From Mariprofundus aestuarium (lineage in GTDB: Bacteria > Pseudomonadota > Zetaproteobacteria > Mariprofundales > Mariprofundaceae): a DNA stretch of 64,000 nt. Below, one piece after another: positions 55,752 through 64,000 of the stretch. Under the pieces are notes generated by a model that was not told the DNA's origin, made no database searches, and was given only the letters and a program-made list of their open reading frames with translations. The stretch is from positions 365,001 through 429,000 of the forward strand of contig NZ_CP018799.1 of the NCBI RefSeq assembly GCF_002795805.1, read 5' to 3'. The position numbers were made by a program, and so were the translations under genes. How positions within the stretch are numbered: position 1 is the first letter of the stretch; each line of letters begins with the position of its first letter.

Positions 55752-56369
55752 ATGACAGACGAGAAATTACAGGATGATATCGGGGTGGCTGTGACCACTG
55801 ATGTTTCGCCAGAGGTTAAAGGTCTGCGCGATAAGTTTGGCGATCAGCTTCTAAGTGTTGTAATGGGCCTTGATTGCGAAGTGGTGACGCTGGCGCGCGA
55901 GTCAATTGCCGATGCTTGTCACTTCCTGAAGAATGAGCAGGGATATGAGCAGATGATGGATCTCTGCGGCGTGGATAACAGTGAGCTTCCGGGCTGGAGT
56001 GATGCAAGCCCTCGATTTGAGGTGGTTTATAACCTGCTCTCTATTTCCCGCAACAAGCGCATCCGCATCAAAGTAGGTGCGAACGAGCGTGACCTGGTGG
56101 ACTCGGTAACTGAAGTGTGGCCGACTGCCAACTGGTTTGAGCGCGAAGCGTTTGATATGTACGGCATTATCTTTAACAACCATCCGGATCTGCGTCGACT
56201 ACTGACCGACTACGGTTTCGAGGGGTATCCGCTGCGTAAAGATTTCCCAATGATGGGTCGTGTTGAGATGTTCTTTGACGAGGCGCAGTGGCGTTGTGTT
56301 TATCGCCCGAACAAGCTTGAGGAACGCATTCTGATTGAGCGGACGTGGCCGGGGGTCGATCGTGGCTGA
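55752..56369 (+). CDS. nuoC: NADH dehydrogenase I subunit C
   Basis: A 205-residue subunit of the hydrophilic arm. The core features are [24 protein letters not shown], of which [10 protein letters not shown] is the family motif, [10 protein letters not shown] (the ERE-DMYG block), [23 protein letters not shown] and the C-terminal extension. It is not fused to NuoD, unlike in enterobacteria. Confidence 0.95.
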   Translation: MTDEKLQDDIGVAVTTDVSPEVKGLRDKFGDQLLSVVMGLDCEVVTLARESIADACHFLKNEQGYEQMMDLCGVDNSELPGWSDASPRFEVVYNLLSISRNKRIRIKVGANERDLVDSVTEVWPTANWFEREAFDMYGIIFNNHPDLRRLLTDYGFEGYPLRKDFPMMGRVEMFFDEAQWRCVYRPNKLEERILIERTWPGVDRG

Positions 56370-57540
56370 GATTAAAAACTATACCCTTAACTTTGGTCCC
56401 CAGCATCCTGCTGCGCATGGTGTGCTGCGTCTGGTTCTTGAGCTTGATGGTGAGGTTGTCGAGAAGGCCGATCCGCATATTGGCCTTCTGCATCGTGGTA
56501 CCGAGAAGCTGTTCGAGTACAAAACCTACTTGCAGAATGTTCCCTATTTCGACCGTTTTGATTATGTCTCAATGATGGCCAACGAGCATGCTTATGCACT
56601 GGCTGTTGAGAAGATGCTTGGCATCGAGGCGCCTGAGCGCGCTCAGTATATCCGTGTGATGTATGCCGAGATTACCCGTATTCTTAACCACTGCATGTGG
56701 CTGGGCGCTGTTGCACTGGATATCGGTGCGATGACCGTATTTCTCTACTGCTTCCGTGAGCGCGAAGACCTTTTTGATTATTACGAAGAGGTGAGTGGCG
56801 CACGTATGCATGCGGCCTACTTCCGTCCCGGCGGCGTTTCCAAAGACCTTCCTGATGGGCTACTGGAGAAGATTAAAGGCTTCACCGAGCGCTTTCCAAC
56901 CTATGTCGACGAGTATGAGACACTGCTGACTGAAAACCGTATCTGGAAGCAGCGTAACGTTGATATTGCAGTTGTTGATAAAGATACCGCTCTGGATATG
57001 GGTTTCTCCGGCCCGATGATTCGCGGTTCCGGCATTGAATGGGATCTGCGCAAGACCCAGCCGTATGATGCTTACGATAAGGTTGAATTCGATATTCCGG
57101 TGGGCGCTACCGGCGACTGTTATGATCGTTATCTGGTGCGTGTCGAGGAGATGCGCGAGTCCAACCGTATCATGGCTCAGTGTGTTGAATGGCTGGCTAA
57201 CAATCCGGGCCCTGTAAAGGTCGAGGATTATAAGCTGACCAATCCGAAGCGTGCTGAGATGAAAAGCGATATGGAAGCGCTGATCCATCACTTTAAATAT
57301 TTCCAGGAAGGTTTCCATGTGCCTGCCGGTGATGTCTATCAGGCCGTTGAGCATCCAAAGGGTGAGTTCGGTGTTTATATCGTCTCTGATGGCTCCAATA
57401 AGCCGTACAGGATGAAGGTTCGTGCGCCGGGCTTTGCCCATCTTGAAGCGCTGGATTACATGTGTCGAGGCCACATGATTGCCGATGTCGTGGCGATCCT
57501 TGGAACACAGGATATTGTATTTGGGGAGGTTGACCGATGA
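56362..57540 (+). CDS. nuoD: NADH dehydrogenase I subunit D
   Basis: A 392-residue 49-kDa-type subunit that forms the quinone cavity with NuoB. It opens [21 protein letters not shown] and contains [24 protein letters not shown] and [11 protein letters not shown]. The GTG at 56362, with GGGGG six bases before, overlaps the nuoC stop. The ATG at 56335 would place nine extra residues inside nuoC. Confidence 0.95.
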   Translation: MAEIKNYTLNFGPQHPAAHGVLRLVLELDGEVVEKADPHIGLLHRGTEKLFEYKTYLQNVPYFDRFDYVSMMANEHAYALAVEKMLGIEAPERAQYIRVMYAEITRILNHCMWLGAVALDIGAMTVFLYCFREREDLFDYYEEVSGARMHAAYFRPGGVSKDLPDGLLEKIKGFTERFPTYVDEYETLLTENRIWKQRNVDIAVVDKDTALDMGFSGPMIRGSGIEWDLRKTQPYDAYDKVEFDIPVGATGDCYDRYLVRVEEMRESNRIMAQCVEWLANNPGPVKVEDYKLTNPKRAEMKSDMEALIHHFKYFQEGFHVPAGDVYQAVEHPKGEFGVYIVSDGSNKPYRMKVRAPGFAHLEALDYMCRGHMIADVVAILGTQDIVFGEVDR

Positions 57541-58037
57541 GTGCGGATACAGTTCGCTTCAGTGACGATCGTCTGGCCGAAATCGCCGAGTTGGTGAAAC
57601 GTTACCCGGGCCCGCAGTCTGCCCTGATGCCTGTGCTGTATATGGCGCAGGAAGATTTCGGTTATATCTCCATGGACGCGCAGAAGATGATCGCGGATGT
57701 ACTGGGCCTGCGCCTGATGCAGGTGCGTGAAGTGGTGACCTTTTATACCATGTTCAAAGAGCAGCCTACCGGTAAATACCTGCTTGAGGTATGCACCAAT
57801 GCCGGCTGCATGCTTAATGGTGCATATGAGTTGGCTGATCACATGTGTGAAAGTCTCGGTATTAAAATGGGTGGGACTACAGCAGACGGGCTGTTCACTA
57901 TCGCGGAGGTAGAGTGTGCCGGAGCTTGTGGCGGTGCCCCTGTAGTGCAGGTGAACAACATCTATCATGAGAAGGCAACAGCTGAATCGATGGACGCACT
58001 GATTACCCAGATACGTGCAGATGGGGGTGAGGCATGA
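57537..58037 (+). CDS. nuoE: NADH dehydrogenase I subunit E
   Basis: A 166-residue thioredoxin-like subunit carrying the N1a [2Fe-2S] cluster. Ligands are the two pairs CTNAGC and CAGAC, in the order expected. The pattern EVVTFYTMF is typical. The first pair is C-x4-C with NAG rather than the common xxP. It overlaps nuoD and nuoF by four bases each. Confidence 0.94.
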   Translation: MSADTVRFSDDRLAEIAELVKRYPGPQSALMPVLYMAQEDFGYISMDAQKMIADVLGLRLMQVREVVTFYTMFKEQPTGKYLLEVCTNAGCMLNGAYELADHMCESLGIKMGGTTADGLFTIAEVECAGACGGAPVVQVNNIYHEKATAESMDALITQIRADGGEA

Positions 58038-59314
58038 CCATCTCCTCCGACCCTAAACAGGTCACGCAGATCTGCTTTGACCGCATTAATATCCCGAACC
58101 AGAACAAACTTTCAGTAGCGCGTGAAAATGGCGCTTATGAGCTCCTGCCAACCGTGCTTGAAGAGTTCGATTCGGCAAAAATCATTGGTGAAGTAAAAAC
58201 CTCAGGCCTGCGTGGTCGTGGTGGTGCTGGCTTCCCAACCGGGCTGAAGTGGTCGTTTGTGCCGCGCAACACCGGCAAGCCAACCTACCTGTTGTGCAAT
58301 GCTGATGAGGGCGAACCTGGCACCTTTAAAGATCGCGATATTATGCGCTTTGATCCACACCTGCTTATTGAGGGCATGATCATGGCTGGCTTTGCACTCG
58401 ATGTGCGCGATGCCTATATTTATATCCGTGGCGAATTCCTGCATGAGGCAAACGTGCTGAATGAAGCGATTGCCGAGGCGTATGCCGCTAACCTGCTGGG
58501 TGAGAACATCCTCGGAAGCGGTTACAGCATGAATCTGACCGTGCATCGCGGTGCGGGCGCTTATGTTTGTGGTGAAGAGACTGCGTTGATTGAGTCGCTC
58601 GAAGGGAAACCAGGCCGTCCGCGCTTTAAACCACCTTTCCCCGCTGTTGAGGGTTTCTACCGCTGCCCGACCGTGGTTAATAATGTTGAAACACTGGCAA
58701 CGATTCCTGCCATCCTGAAGTTTGGCGGTGAGTGGCACGCATCAATCGGTATTCCTAATAATACCGGATGCAAGATCTTTTCGGTCTCCGGCCATGTAAA
58801 TAAGCCTGGCAACTATGAGGTGCCTATGGGCACCTCGCTGAAGACGCTGATTGAAGAGTATTGTGGTGGTCTGCAGCACGGTAGCGTGCCTAAGGTGATT
58901 ATTCCGGGCGGTTCATCCACGCCGTGGCTGACTGGTGAGCATTACGACACCCCGTTGACCTATGATGACCTGATGAAGGCTGGTTCCTTCCTGGGTTCCG
59001 GAGCAATTATTGTCATGGATGAGACAGCTGATCTTGTTGCGCTGACACACCGGCTGACCCATTTCTATGCGCACGAATCCTGCGGTCAGTGCACACCGTG
59101 CCGTGAAGGTACAGGCTGGCTTGAGCGTGTGATGGGCCGTGTAGAGAATGGTAAGGGCTGTGCAGCTGATGTGACTGTGCTGAAGGATGCTTCCGAGCAT
59201 ATGGCTGGCAGAACCATCTGTGCACTGGCAGAAGGTGCTGCTGCACCTGTTCTCTCCCTGCTCAAATACTTCCCTGAAGATGTGCAAACCCGTCTGGCGG
59301 AGAATGCAGAATGA
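58034..59314 (+). CDS. nuoF: NADH dehydrogenase I subunit F (NADH-binding)
   Basis: A 426-residue flavoprotein at the tip of the complex. FMN and NADH sites are in GLRGRGGAGFPTGLKW and CNADEGEPGTFKDR. The N3 [4Fe-4S] ligands are in ESCGQCTPCREGTGW with the fourth cysteine near TICALAEGAA. All key residues are present. It overlaps nuoG by four bases. Confidence 0.96.
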   Translation: MTISSDPKQVTQICFDRINIPNQNKLSVARENGAYELLPTVLEEFDSAKIIGEVKTSGLRGRGGAGFPTGLKWSFVPRNTGKPTYLLCNADEGEPGTFKDRDIMRFDPHLLIEGMIMAGFALDVRDAYIYIRGEFLHEANVLNEAIAEAYAANLLGENILGSGYSMNLTVHRGAGAYVCGEETALIESLEGKPGRPRFKPPFPAVEGFYRCPTVVNNVETLATIPAILKFGGEWHASIGIPNNTGCKIFSVSGHVNKPGNYEVPMGTSLKTLIEEYCGGLQHGSVPKVIIPGGSSTPWLTGEHYDTPLTYDDLMKAGSFLGSGAIIVMDETADLVALTHRLTHFYAHESCGQCTPCREGTGWLERVMGRVENGKGCAADVTVLKDASEHMAGRTICALAEGAAAPVLSLLKYFPEDVQTRLAENAE

Positions 59315-61668
59315 CCTCGCTATTTATTAACGACCAAGAAGTCGAAGTAACCCCGGGAACCAGTATTCTGGAGGCCTGCCGCCAGAATGAGGTTGATGTT
59401 CCATACTTCTGTTACCATCCGGAGCTTTCTGTGGCTGCGAACTGCCGCATGTGTCTGGTTGAGGTTGAGGGTTGGGGTAAGCCTGCCGCATCCTGCTGTA
59501 CACCTGTTTCCGAAGGCATGAAGGTGAAAACCCAGACTGAAACGCTGGCTAAAGACCGTGAGATGATGATGGAGTATCTGTTGATTCACCATCCGCTTGA
59601 TTGTCCTGTCTGTGATCAGGGTGGTAGCTGTAAACTTCAGGACTATACCGTTGAACATGGCGCTTCCAAGGGGCGTTACTCCGAGCCTAAGCGCGCAGTG
59701 ATCAATTATGAGCTGGGCCCGTTCGTGAATACATGCATGACCCGTTGCATTCACTGCACCCGCTGTGTTCGTTTTGCCGATGAAGTCGCTGGTACGGGTG
59801 ATATTGGCATTTTGAACCGCTCGGACCACATGACCATTGCCGGGATTGTTGAAGAGGCACTCTCATCTGAGCTCTCCGGTAACCTTCCGGACATCTGTCC
59901 TGTTGGCGCACTGCTCGATAAACCATCGCATGATGTTTCCCGCCCATGGGAGATGAACCGCCACGACAGCACCTGTACAGAATGCCCGAATGGTTGCGCT
60001 ATCTCGATTGAGTCGCGTGGCGATGAGGTGATGCGTATACTTCCAGTGGATGGCAGTCCTGAACCATGGATCTGTGATCGCGGTCGTTATGTGTATGATG
60101 CATTCCGCTCTGATAGTCGTATTCTCGAACCAAAGGTCCGCACTGATGGCGAGTTGCAGTCAGCTGATTGGGGTGATGCGTTTGATCGCACCATCGACCT
60201 GTTAAAAGATAAGAAGGTGGGGATCGTTTTCTCATCGCAGTGGAGTGTTGAGGGGCAATTGGCGATTAGCCTGATGCGCGATGCACTTTTCCCTGATGCC
60301 AAGGTCGCTTTTGACCTGCATCGTCGTGATATGCGTCCATTTGCATTCGAAGAGGGCCTAGCCATGACAACCAGCCAGATCGAAGCTGCTGATCAGGTTG
60401 TAATCCTTGGATCAGATCTGCGTCAACGGCTGCCACTGCTGATGCAGCGACTGCGCAAACGTGGTCGTGCCGGTAAACCTGTATCCCGTATTGGTGCCAT
60501 GAACTACCGCACCAATATGGAGATCAGTAGCGAAGCACTGATTCGCCCACGTGACTGGGCCGCTGTGATTGCACGTGCCATGGAGCAGGTCTCCGAGTTG
60601 GGTAAAACAGCAGCTGGATTTGATGCATGGCTAGGGTCTGTTTCCGAACGTCATGAAGCAGGCAAAATTCTTGCTGATGCGCTGATCTCGGATAGTTGTG
60701 CACTGCTTGTTGGTGAAGAGATTCGTTCGCATGAAGATGCTGCCGCCCTGATTCATGGGCTTGACCTTCTGATGCGTGCCTGTGGTCATGCCGAAGCTGG
60801 TAATGATGGTCGTAACCTTATTCCTGAGGGAATGAATGCTCAGGCATTGTCTGCTGTGTTTGCCGATGGACGTGTCAGTGCCGGTGAGATTTTTGCTGCA
60901 GCAACTGCGGGTGAACTGGATGCATTGATTCTGGTCGGTAGTGATCCGATTGGTGATGGCCTGTTTCCGTCGGCCGCCAAGGAAGCTTTGCAGAAGGTGC
61001 CTCTGGTTCAGATCGGTTCGATCTCAGGTGAGATGGGCGAATATGCAGAAGTTCAGCTTCCGGCAGCTGCTTATTCCGAAATTGAAGGTACGTTTGTAAA
61101 TATGGAAGGCCGCGTTCGTGTGGCAACCAACCCAATTAAGTCACTTGGTCAGGAGCGTCCACTCTGGAAGGTGATGATGCGCCTTATTCAGGTGATGGGT
61201 GGTGAGGTTCCTGTTGTGAGTCTGGATGAGTTGCGCAGTGAGGTTTGTAAGCGCATGTCATCACTCTCTGATGCATGGTGCGCCACTGGCCAGGAAAGTG
61301 CCTTGATTGCTCCAGTGCGTAATCGTGACGCAGCAGCACTACCTAAAGCCAGGACAGACAGTTTTGAGCTGGACGTAGTGAGTCGCTACTCCATGTATCG
61401 TGAAGGTATGTGGGCGCGTGCTTCTGCACTGCTGTCAGAAGCGGGAAGGATCAATGCACTGGATGATGTGCTGGTTCACCCGGAAACATTGGCTGCCAAG
61501 GGGTTGAGTGCTGGCGAACTTCAAGTCACCTCATTCCTTGGTAAACAGAGTTATAACATCGGCGTGCGTGAGGATGTGGCTCCAGGTGTACTATTCGTCG
61601 CTAAACGTGGCGTAGCCGGTGATCTCTCCGATGTTGCTGCGGCTACTGTCGATGGAGGTGCGGTATGA
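59311..61668 (+). CDS. nuoG: NADH dehydrogenase I subunit G
   Basis: A 785-residue iron-sulfur subunit. The N1b ferredoxin-like domain has CYHPELSVAANCRMC, then HHPLDCPVCDQGGSCKLQ (N5, His ligand), CMTRCIHCTRCVRF (N4) and a molybdopterin-oxidoreductase-like domain with CTECPNGCAI, possibly carrying an extra cluster (N7). The C-terminal end DGGAV overlaps a short ORF (ATGA) rather than nuoH, which is unusual and discussed separately. Confidence 0.95.
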   Translation: MTSLFINDQEVEVTPGTSILEACRQNEVDVPYFCYHPELSVAANCRMCLVEVEGWGKPAASCCTPVSEGMKVKTQTETLAKDREMMMEYLLIHHPLDCPVCDQGGSCKLQDYTVEHGASKGRYSEPKRAVINYELGPFVNTCMTRCIHCTRCVRFADEVAGTGDIGILNRSDHMTIAGIVEEALSSELSGNLPDICPVGALLDKPSHDVSRPWEMNRHDSTCTECPNGCAISIESRGDEVMRILPVDGSPEPWICDRGRYVYDAFRSDSRILEPKVRTDGELQSADWGDAFDRTIDLLKDKKVGIVFSSQWSVEGQLAISLMRDALFPDAKVAFDLHRRDMRPFAFEEGLAMTTSQIEAADQVVILGSDLRQRLPLLMQRLRKRGRAGKPVSRIGAMNYRTNMEISSEALIRPRDWAAVIARAMEQVSELGKTAAGFDAWLGSVSERHEAGKILADALISDSCALLVGEEIRSHEDAAALIHGLDLLMRACGHAEAGNDGRNLIPEGMNAQALSAVFADGRVSAGEIFAAATAGELDALILVGSDPIGDGLFPSAAKEALQKVPLVQIGSISGEMGEYAEVQLPAAAYSEIEGTFVNMEGRVRVATNPIKSLGQERPLWKVMMRLIQVMGGEVPVVSLDELRSEVCKRMSSLSDAWCATGQESALIAPVRNRDAAALPKARTDSFELDVVSRYSMYREGMWARASALLSEAGRINALDDVLVHPETLAAKGLSAGELQVTSFLGKQSYNIGVREDVAPGVLFVAKRGVAGDLSDVAAATVDGGAV

Positions 61669-61742
61669 CAATTTTGCAGGATGGCAAAATTGCACGCGCA
61701 AACGCGCGCCTGCAAGGTACTGCGCATGGAGGTGCAGTATGA
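61665..61742 (+). CDS. 25-codon mini-ORF between nuoG and nuoH
   Basis: ATG at 61665 overlaps the nuoG stop (ATGA) and has GGAGG eight bases upstream. The frame reads MTILQDGKIARANARL... and ends GGAV at a TGA that overlaps the nuoH ATG in the same way. The product is basic and has no recognised domain. Because the stop and start are kept coupled at both ends, ribosomes could pass from nuoG through it to nuoH. It probably arose by duplication and insertion and may be only a coupling device, not a functional peptide. Confidence 0.4.
   Translation: MTILQDGKIARANARLQGTAHGGAV
61671..61717 (+). repeat. GGAT-loop hairpin repeat element, copy 4 (within nuo operon)
   Basis: ATTTTGC-AGGATG-GCAAAAT (61671-61690) followed by CGCG-CAAA-CGCG (61695-61706) and CCTGCAAGG, matching hairpins 1 and 2 and the CCGAAGG link of the other copies. 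TTGCAGG (61674) and CCTGCAA (61709) also pair over the whole unit. Hairpin 3 is missing or replaced by the flanking repeat. Confidence 0.6.
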
Positions 61743-62800
61743 CACCTATTGATATGGCTATTCAGGCCGGTATCTGGGCGTTGGAAATTCTGGCAATTGC
61801 TGCTCCTGTGGCGCTCTCTGTTGCCTATATTACCTATTTCGAACGCCGTATTATCGGTTGGGTACAGGTTCGTCAGGGCTGTAACCGTGTTGGTCCTGCA
61901 GGTCTTCTGCAGCCGCTTGCTGATGGTCTGAAGCTGTTCCTGAAAGAGACCATTATTCCTGCTCGTGCCAATAAGCTGCTGTTTGTCGGCGCGCCGCTTA
62001 TGTCACTGGTTCCAGCTCTGATTGCGTTTGCTGTTGTTCCATTTGGTGAAACTTCATTGTTTGGTATCTGGGACACCCCTCATGTGATGGCGATTTCCAA
62101 TCTAAACATGGGCCTGCTCTATGTGATGGCGATCTCTTCACTCTCGATCTACGGCGTGCTGATGGCAGGCTGGGCATCGAACTCAAAATATCCGATTATC
62201 GGATCGATCCGTTCTACCTGTCAGATGATCTCTTATGAGATATCCATGGGCTTTGGCCTTGTAACTGTGATGATGCTGGCCGGTTCACTTAATCTTTCCG
62301 ATATCGTGCATGCTCAGGCTGGGGGCATTCTGCACTGGTACATGATCCCACTGTTTCCAATGCTGATTGTTTACTTTATCTCCGGTTGTGCGGAAGTAGG
62401 GCGTACCCCCTTCGATCTGACTGAAACTGAAGAGTTGGTATCAGGTTATCACACTGAGTATTCGGGCATGTGGTTTGCCACCTTCTCGTTGGCTGAGTAT
62501 GGCGCCATGATCCTGATCAGTCTGATGACCTCGATTATGTTTCTGGGTGGCTGGTATGCGCCAATTCCTGCTCTGGACGTTATCCCGGGCACCTTCTGGT
62601 TGCTGGGTAAAACCGCATTCCTGATCTTTGTATTCATCTGGTTCCGGGCCACGTTCCCGCGTTACCGTTACGATCAGATGATGAGGCTGGGTTGGAAGAT
62701 CTTCCTGCCGTGGACACTGGGCTGGATTTTTGTAATGGGTCTGTGCATCTATACACCGGGTCTGGATAACATTATCGACTTCTGGCTGGCGTGGAGGTAA
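61739..62800 (+). CDS. nuoH: NADH dehydrogenase I subunit H
   Basis: A 353-residue membrane subunit at the junction of the two arms, with eight or so transmembrane segments. [21 protein letters not shown], seen as ERRIIGWVQ and [41 protein letters not shown] and [19 protein letters not shown]-like [11 protein letters not shown] identify it. The ATG at 61739 begins the conserved region; the open frame upstream to 61619 lies in nuoG and the insertion. GGAGG lies eight bases before. Confidence 0.95.
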   Translation: MTPIDMAIQAGIWALEILAIAAPVALSVAYITYFERRIIGWVQVRQGCNRVGPAGLLQPLADGLKLFLKETIIPARANKLLFVGAPLMSLVPALIAFAVVPFGETSLFGIWDTPHVMAISNLNMGLLYVMAISSLSIYGVLMAGWASNSKYPIIGSIRSTCQMISYEISMGFGLVTVMMLAGSLNLSDIVHAQAGGILHWYMIPLFPMLIVYFISGCAEVGRTPFDLTETEELVSGYHTEYSGMWFATFSLAEYGAMILISLMTSIMFLGGWYAPIPALDVIPGTFWLLGKTAFLIFVFIWFRATFPRYRYDQMMRLGWKIFLPWTLGWIFVMGLCIYTPGLDNIIDFWLAWR

Positions 62801-62804
62801 TGGC

Positions 62805-63287
62805 ATGCTGAAACGAGCGTTTAAAACCTGGTTTCTGTGGGAGCTGCTGATTGGTTTGTCAGTGACTGGCCGCTACCTGTTCAAGAAGAAGATCACGATT
62901 CAGTATCCTGAAGAGAGGACGCCGCTTTCACCGCGTTTCCGTGGTCTGCATGCGTTGCGTCGATACGAGTCAGGTGAAGAGCGTTGCATCGCATGTAAGC
63001 TTTGCGAAGTGGTCTGCCCTGCAACGGCAATTTGGATTGAGTCAGAAGAGCGAGAGGACGGTTCGCGCCGCACCACCCGCTATGACATTGATTTTTCCAA
63101 GTGCATTTACTGTGGCTTCTGCCAGGAGGCATGCCCGGTTGATGCCATCGTTGAGACGCAGGAGTTTGAGTATTCATGCGAAACGCGTGATGGCCTCTAC
63201 TACAACAAAGAGATGCTACTGGCCAACGGTGACCGTAATGAGAAACAGATCGCAGCGAACCTCGCTGCTGATGCGCGCTACAGTTAA
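62805..63287 (+). CDS. nuoI: NADH dehydrogenase I subunit I
   Basis: A 160-residue ferredoxin-like subunit with the N6a and N6b [4Fe-4S] clusters. The two ligand sets are [12 protein letters not shown] and [12 protein letters not shown], each followed by the cysteine or proline pattern of 8Fe ferredoxins. The N-terminal TTFKHL-equivalent and [18 protein letters not shown] segment (motif PRFRG) are standard. It begins four bases after nuoH. Confidence 0.95.
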   Translation: MLKRAFKTWFLWELLIGLSVTGRYLFKKKITIQYPEERTPLSPRFRGLHALRRYESGEERCIACKLCEVVCPATAIWIESEEREDGSRRTTRYDIDFSKCIYCGFCQEACPVDAIVETQEFEYSCETRDGLYYNKEMLLANGDRNEKQIAANLAADARYS

Positions 63288-63308
63288 GCGCGGAAATTAG
63301 GAGGGAAG

Positions 63309-63893
63309 ATGCTCGAAACCGCGTTTTTTTACATGTTCGGAGGCCTCGCTGTACTCTCCGGCATGGGTGTGGTGCTGGCGCGCAATACCATGCACTCGGT
63401 GATGTTTCTTATTTTCTGTTTCTTCAATGCATCAGGCCTGTTCTTCCTGCTTGATGCGGAGTTCCTCGGTATCATCCTGATTCTGATCTATGTCGGTGCT
63501 GTCATGGTGCTGTTCATGTTTGTGATCATGATGCTGGAAGTGAATGTGGCGAAACTGCGTGAAGGGTTTCTACAGTATCTGCCGCTGGGCGGCATGATTG
63601 CCGCGATTCTGATGATTGAGTTTATTGCTGCAGCCAGCTCTGGTGTGTTTGCCGAGGGTGCGATGGCGACTGCCGCGCATATTGGCCAAGAAGTGAACAA
63701 CACCAAGGAGATAGGCAAGGTGCTCTATACCAAGTATCTGCTCGGCTTCGAGATTGCTGCAATTATCCTGCTGGTTGCACTGATTGGTGCGGTTGTGCTG
63801 ACCATTCGTGAGCGAAAGGATGCCAAATACCAGAATATGTCTGCGCAGGTGAAAGTGCGCAGGGAAGATCGTGTTCGCAAGGTGAGTATGTGA
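63309..63893 (+). CDS. nuoJ: NADH dehydrogenase I subunit J
   Basis: A 194-residue membrane subunit with five hydrophobic segments. [19 protein letters not shown] and [25 protein letters not shown], read in parts, carry the conserved Y/GAVMVLF signature. The C-terminal tail is basic. GGAGGG precedes the ATG. Its stop shares a base with the nuoK start. Confidence 0.94.
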   Translation: MLETAFFYMFGGLAVLSGMGVVLARNTMHSVMFLIFCFFNASGLFFLLDAEFLGIILILIYVGAVMVLFMFVIMMLEVNVAKLREGFLQYLPLGGMIAAILMIEFIAAASSGVFAEGAMATAAHIGQEVNNTKEIGKVLYTKYLLGFEIAAIILLVALIGAVVLTIRERKDAKYQNMSAQVKVRREDRVRKVSM

Positions 63894-64000
63894 TGGTTGG
63901 ACTCTCTCAATATCTAATCGTCGGTGCAGCCCTGTTTTCGCTGGGGATCATCGGCCTGTTTTTGAATCGTAAAAACGTGATAACAATTTTGATGTGCATC
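63893..64000 (+). CDS. nuoK: NADH dehydrogenase I subunit K, cut by window end
   Basis: Partial. The ATG at 63893 overlaps the nuoJ stop. The visible 36 residues include [20 protein letters not shown] and [10 protein letters not shown], matching the first helix and the start of the second helix of NuoK. It is too short for the ORF threshold used elsewhere, but the call is secure by place and motif. Confidence 0.9.
   Translation, partial: MVGLSQYLIVGAALFSLGIIGLFLNRKNVITILMCI

Larger units (their letters stand above)
61652..61744 (+). repeat. 19-bp direct repeats flanking an insertion between nuoG and nuoH
   Basis: ATGGAGGTGCGGTATGACA at 61652-61670 recurs as ATGGAGGTGCAGTATGACA at 61726-61744, 18 of 19 identical, 74 bases apart. 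Each copy has a GGAGG ribosome binding site and an ATGA junction. The 55 bases between them resemble the hairpin repeats at 45886 and 54131. Confidence 0.75.

Overview
The window looks like chromosome from a free-living, respiring Gram-negative proteobacterium. It has lpxC (lipid A), meso-DAP-type peptidoglycan genes with an mpl recycling ligase, a proton-pumping NADH dehydrogenase, UbiA/UbiC ubiquinone genes, ZapD/YacG, YcgN and YchJ, and a class I fructose-1,6-bisphosphatase. nuoC and nuoD are separate genes, unlike in enterobacteria. The mixture of gamma/beta-like housekeeping genes with a full Wsp system fits a Zetaproteobacterium such as Mariprofundus, but that is a guess from gene content. 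A phylogeny of the 23S rRNA or of FtsZ would settle it.

Layout. 1-2262: the 3' two thirds of a 23S rRNA gene, 5S rRNA and a terminator. 2289-5021 (minus strand): maf, a membrane protein, yacG, zapD, a degenerate ABC ATPase and tRNA-Gly. 5045-9001 (minus): dnaQ, a DUF1456 protein and a soluble four-PAS hybrid histidine kinase. 9155-11023: a DEAD-box RNA helicase. 11182-20703: a complete Wsp chemosensory operon (wspA-B-C-D-E-F-R) with a second WspR-like diguanylate cyclase added at its end. It is faced by a convergent HD-GYP phosphodiesterase (20806-22533). 22798-25851 (minus): ygiQ, ychJ and ycgN. 26077-44875: an unusually complete division and cell wall (dcw) cluster, mraZ-rsmH-ftsL-ftsI-murE-murF-mraY-murD-ftsW-murG-murC-murB-ddl-ftsQ-ftsA-ftsZ, followed by lpxC. 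Most of its junctions overlap by a few bases, so the genes are probably translationally coupled. mraZ is preceded by 10-bp-spaced TGG boxes that match its own operator.

44992-54098: a stand-alone membrane protein, SRP RNA, tRNA-Ser, a carboxylesterase, mpl, fbp, a family 4 uracil-DNA glycosylase, two tiny tandem membrane peptides behind a perfect CRP-type palindrome, a periplasmic cyclophilin, tRNA-Thr, rsmE, ubiC, ubiA and tmRNA. 54099-54590: a structured, repeat-bearing stretch behind tmRNA with a small unknown gene. 54907-64000: the nuoA-K operon, cut off in nuoK by the window end.

The strongest unexplained signals are these. (1) A dispersed family of about 70-bp elements made of three hairpins with GGAT in the loops: one copy near the SRP RNA, two in tandem behind tmRNA, and one wedged between nuoG and nuoH. 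The nuo copy is flanked by 19-bp direct repeats and creates a 25-codon mini-ORF coupled at both ends by ATGA overlaps. (2) Two related 22-23 residue single-span peptides. (3) The doubled WspR output of the Wsp operon. No phage, CRISPR array, transposase or toxin system was seen.
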